DNA of 6,760 nt from Flavobacteriales bacterium UBA4660. Lineage in GTDB: Bacteria > Bacteroidota > Bacteroidia > Flavobacteriales_D > Sanyastnellaceae. The position numbers and the translations under genes were made by a program. The stretch spans positions 9,571 to 16,330 of the forward strand of contig DHLU01000156.1 in assembly GCA_002405435.1 (NCBI GenBank). The letters are read 5' to 3'. The stretch's first letter is position 1. Every line of letters starts with the position of its first letter. Below are positions 6,541-6,760 of this stretch, piece by piece. Under the pieces are notes generated by a model. That model was not told where the DNA came from. It saw only the letters and a list, made by a program, of their open reading frames with translations, and searched no databases.

Positions 6541-6760
6541 GTGCGTCTCATCGAAACCATCGCCCATCCGGAATGCCGCATTTGCATTTTCAGTTATAAC
6601 GATAAGTATATACTGGAGATTGAGATAGGTATTTACAAGCAGACCTACAAGTTGTCTCACGACAGCGTGTCGGGTATTGAAGACATAAGGAAGATGGTGG
6701 ATGACCGTTTTATGAAAGCCTGTATGGAATCATTTCATCTCATGCGTACAAATTTTCAGG
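6541..6760 (+). CDS. Small conserved Bacteroidota protein, function unknown, 3' end beyond the window
   Basis: The frame from GTG 6541 runs open to the window end (73 codons plus one base). The sequence opens V/MRLIETIAHPECRICIFSYNDKY and continues with LEIEIGIYKQTYKLS, DSVSGIEDIRKMVDD and RFMKACMESFHLM. This layout is a short beta-rich N-terminal half (I/LETI.HP.C.I.IF..N.KY), then a 'vs..di....dD..F...a...F..M' helical tail. It matches a conserved Bacteroidota family of about 75 residues that I recognise by pattern only, so just a few codons are probably missing. The GTG is chosen because no in-frame ATG or TTG exists upstream before the DUF1853 start and the first residues align with the family's usual M-x-LI start. 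No signal peptide or membrane span is seen. The gene is divergent from DUF1853 across 30 bp. Confidence 0.75.
   Translation, partial: MRLIETIAHPECRICIFSYNDKYILEIEIGIYKQTYKLSHDSVSGIEDIRKMVDDRFMKACMESFHLMRTNFQ

Noticed and set aside
6511..6660. In-frame upstream extension of the DUF1853 protein.
   Set aside because: It is antisense to the conserved small gene at 6541, and DUF1853 similarity starts only after ATG 6510.

Overview
The window is an ordinary, tightly packed stretch of bacterial chromosome, most likely from a member of the Bacteroidota with moderately high GC. Three lines of evidence support this. The gene families are characteristic: a Bacteroidota-style YfhO membrane protein, a DCC-family protein followed by a 236-residue membrane protein, and a small ~75-residue conserved protein at the right edge. 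Candidate promoters match the Bacteroidota -7 consensus (TAnnTTTG) and sit directly before the genes. Clear Shine-Dalgarno sequences are absent before the starts examined. I see no RNA genes, mobile elements, CRISPR arrays, long repeats or prophage genes.

Layout. Positions 1-1842 (+) hold the C-terminal ~613 residues of a YfhO-family multi-spanning protein whose start lies outside the window. Three bases later, 1846-3180 (+) encodes a second large multi-spanning protein that I cannot name; the two are almost certainly co-transcribed. The 3' end of this second gene overlaps by 71 bp the 3' end of a leftward gene. The leftward pair is 4247-3828 (DCC/DUF393 thiol-disulfide oxidoreductase-like) followed after 7 bp by 3820-3110 (236-residue membrane protein). 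A 51-bp gap with back-to-back promoter-like sequences separates this pair from the rightward gene at 4299-5564, a 421-residue protein with a C-terminal GNAT/FemAB-like acyltransferase domain. That gene converges, 7 bp apart, on the leftward 6510-5572 gene, a DUF1853-family protein. A 30-bp gap with two interlocked promoter-like elements separates it from the rightward small conserved protein starting at GTG 6541 and running off the window.

How the genes might work together. The YfhO homologue and its partner look like a two-gene envelope unit, plausibly for glycan or lipid-linked sugar transfer; this is inferred from family and fold only. The DCC protein and the 236-residue membrane protein form a second two-gene unit with a possible redox role at the membrane. 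The GNAT, DUF1853 and small-protein genes are single transcription units. Nothing ties the whole window into one system. I did not find an obviously new biological system; the most unusual features are the compact overlapping promoter regions and the 71-bp convergent coding overlap.
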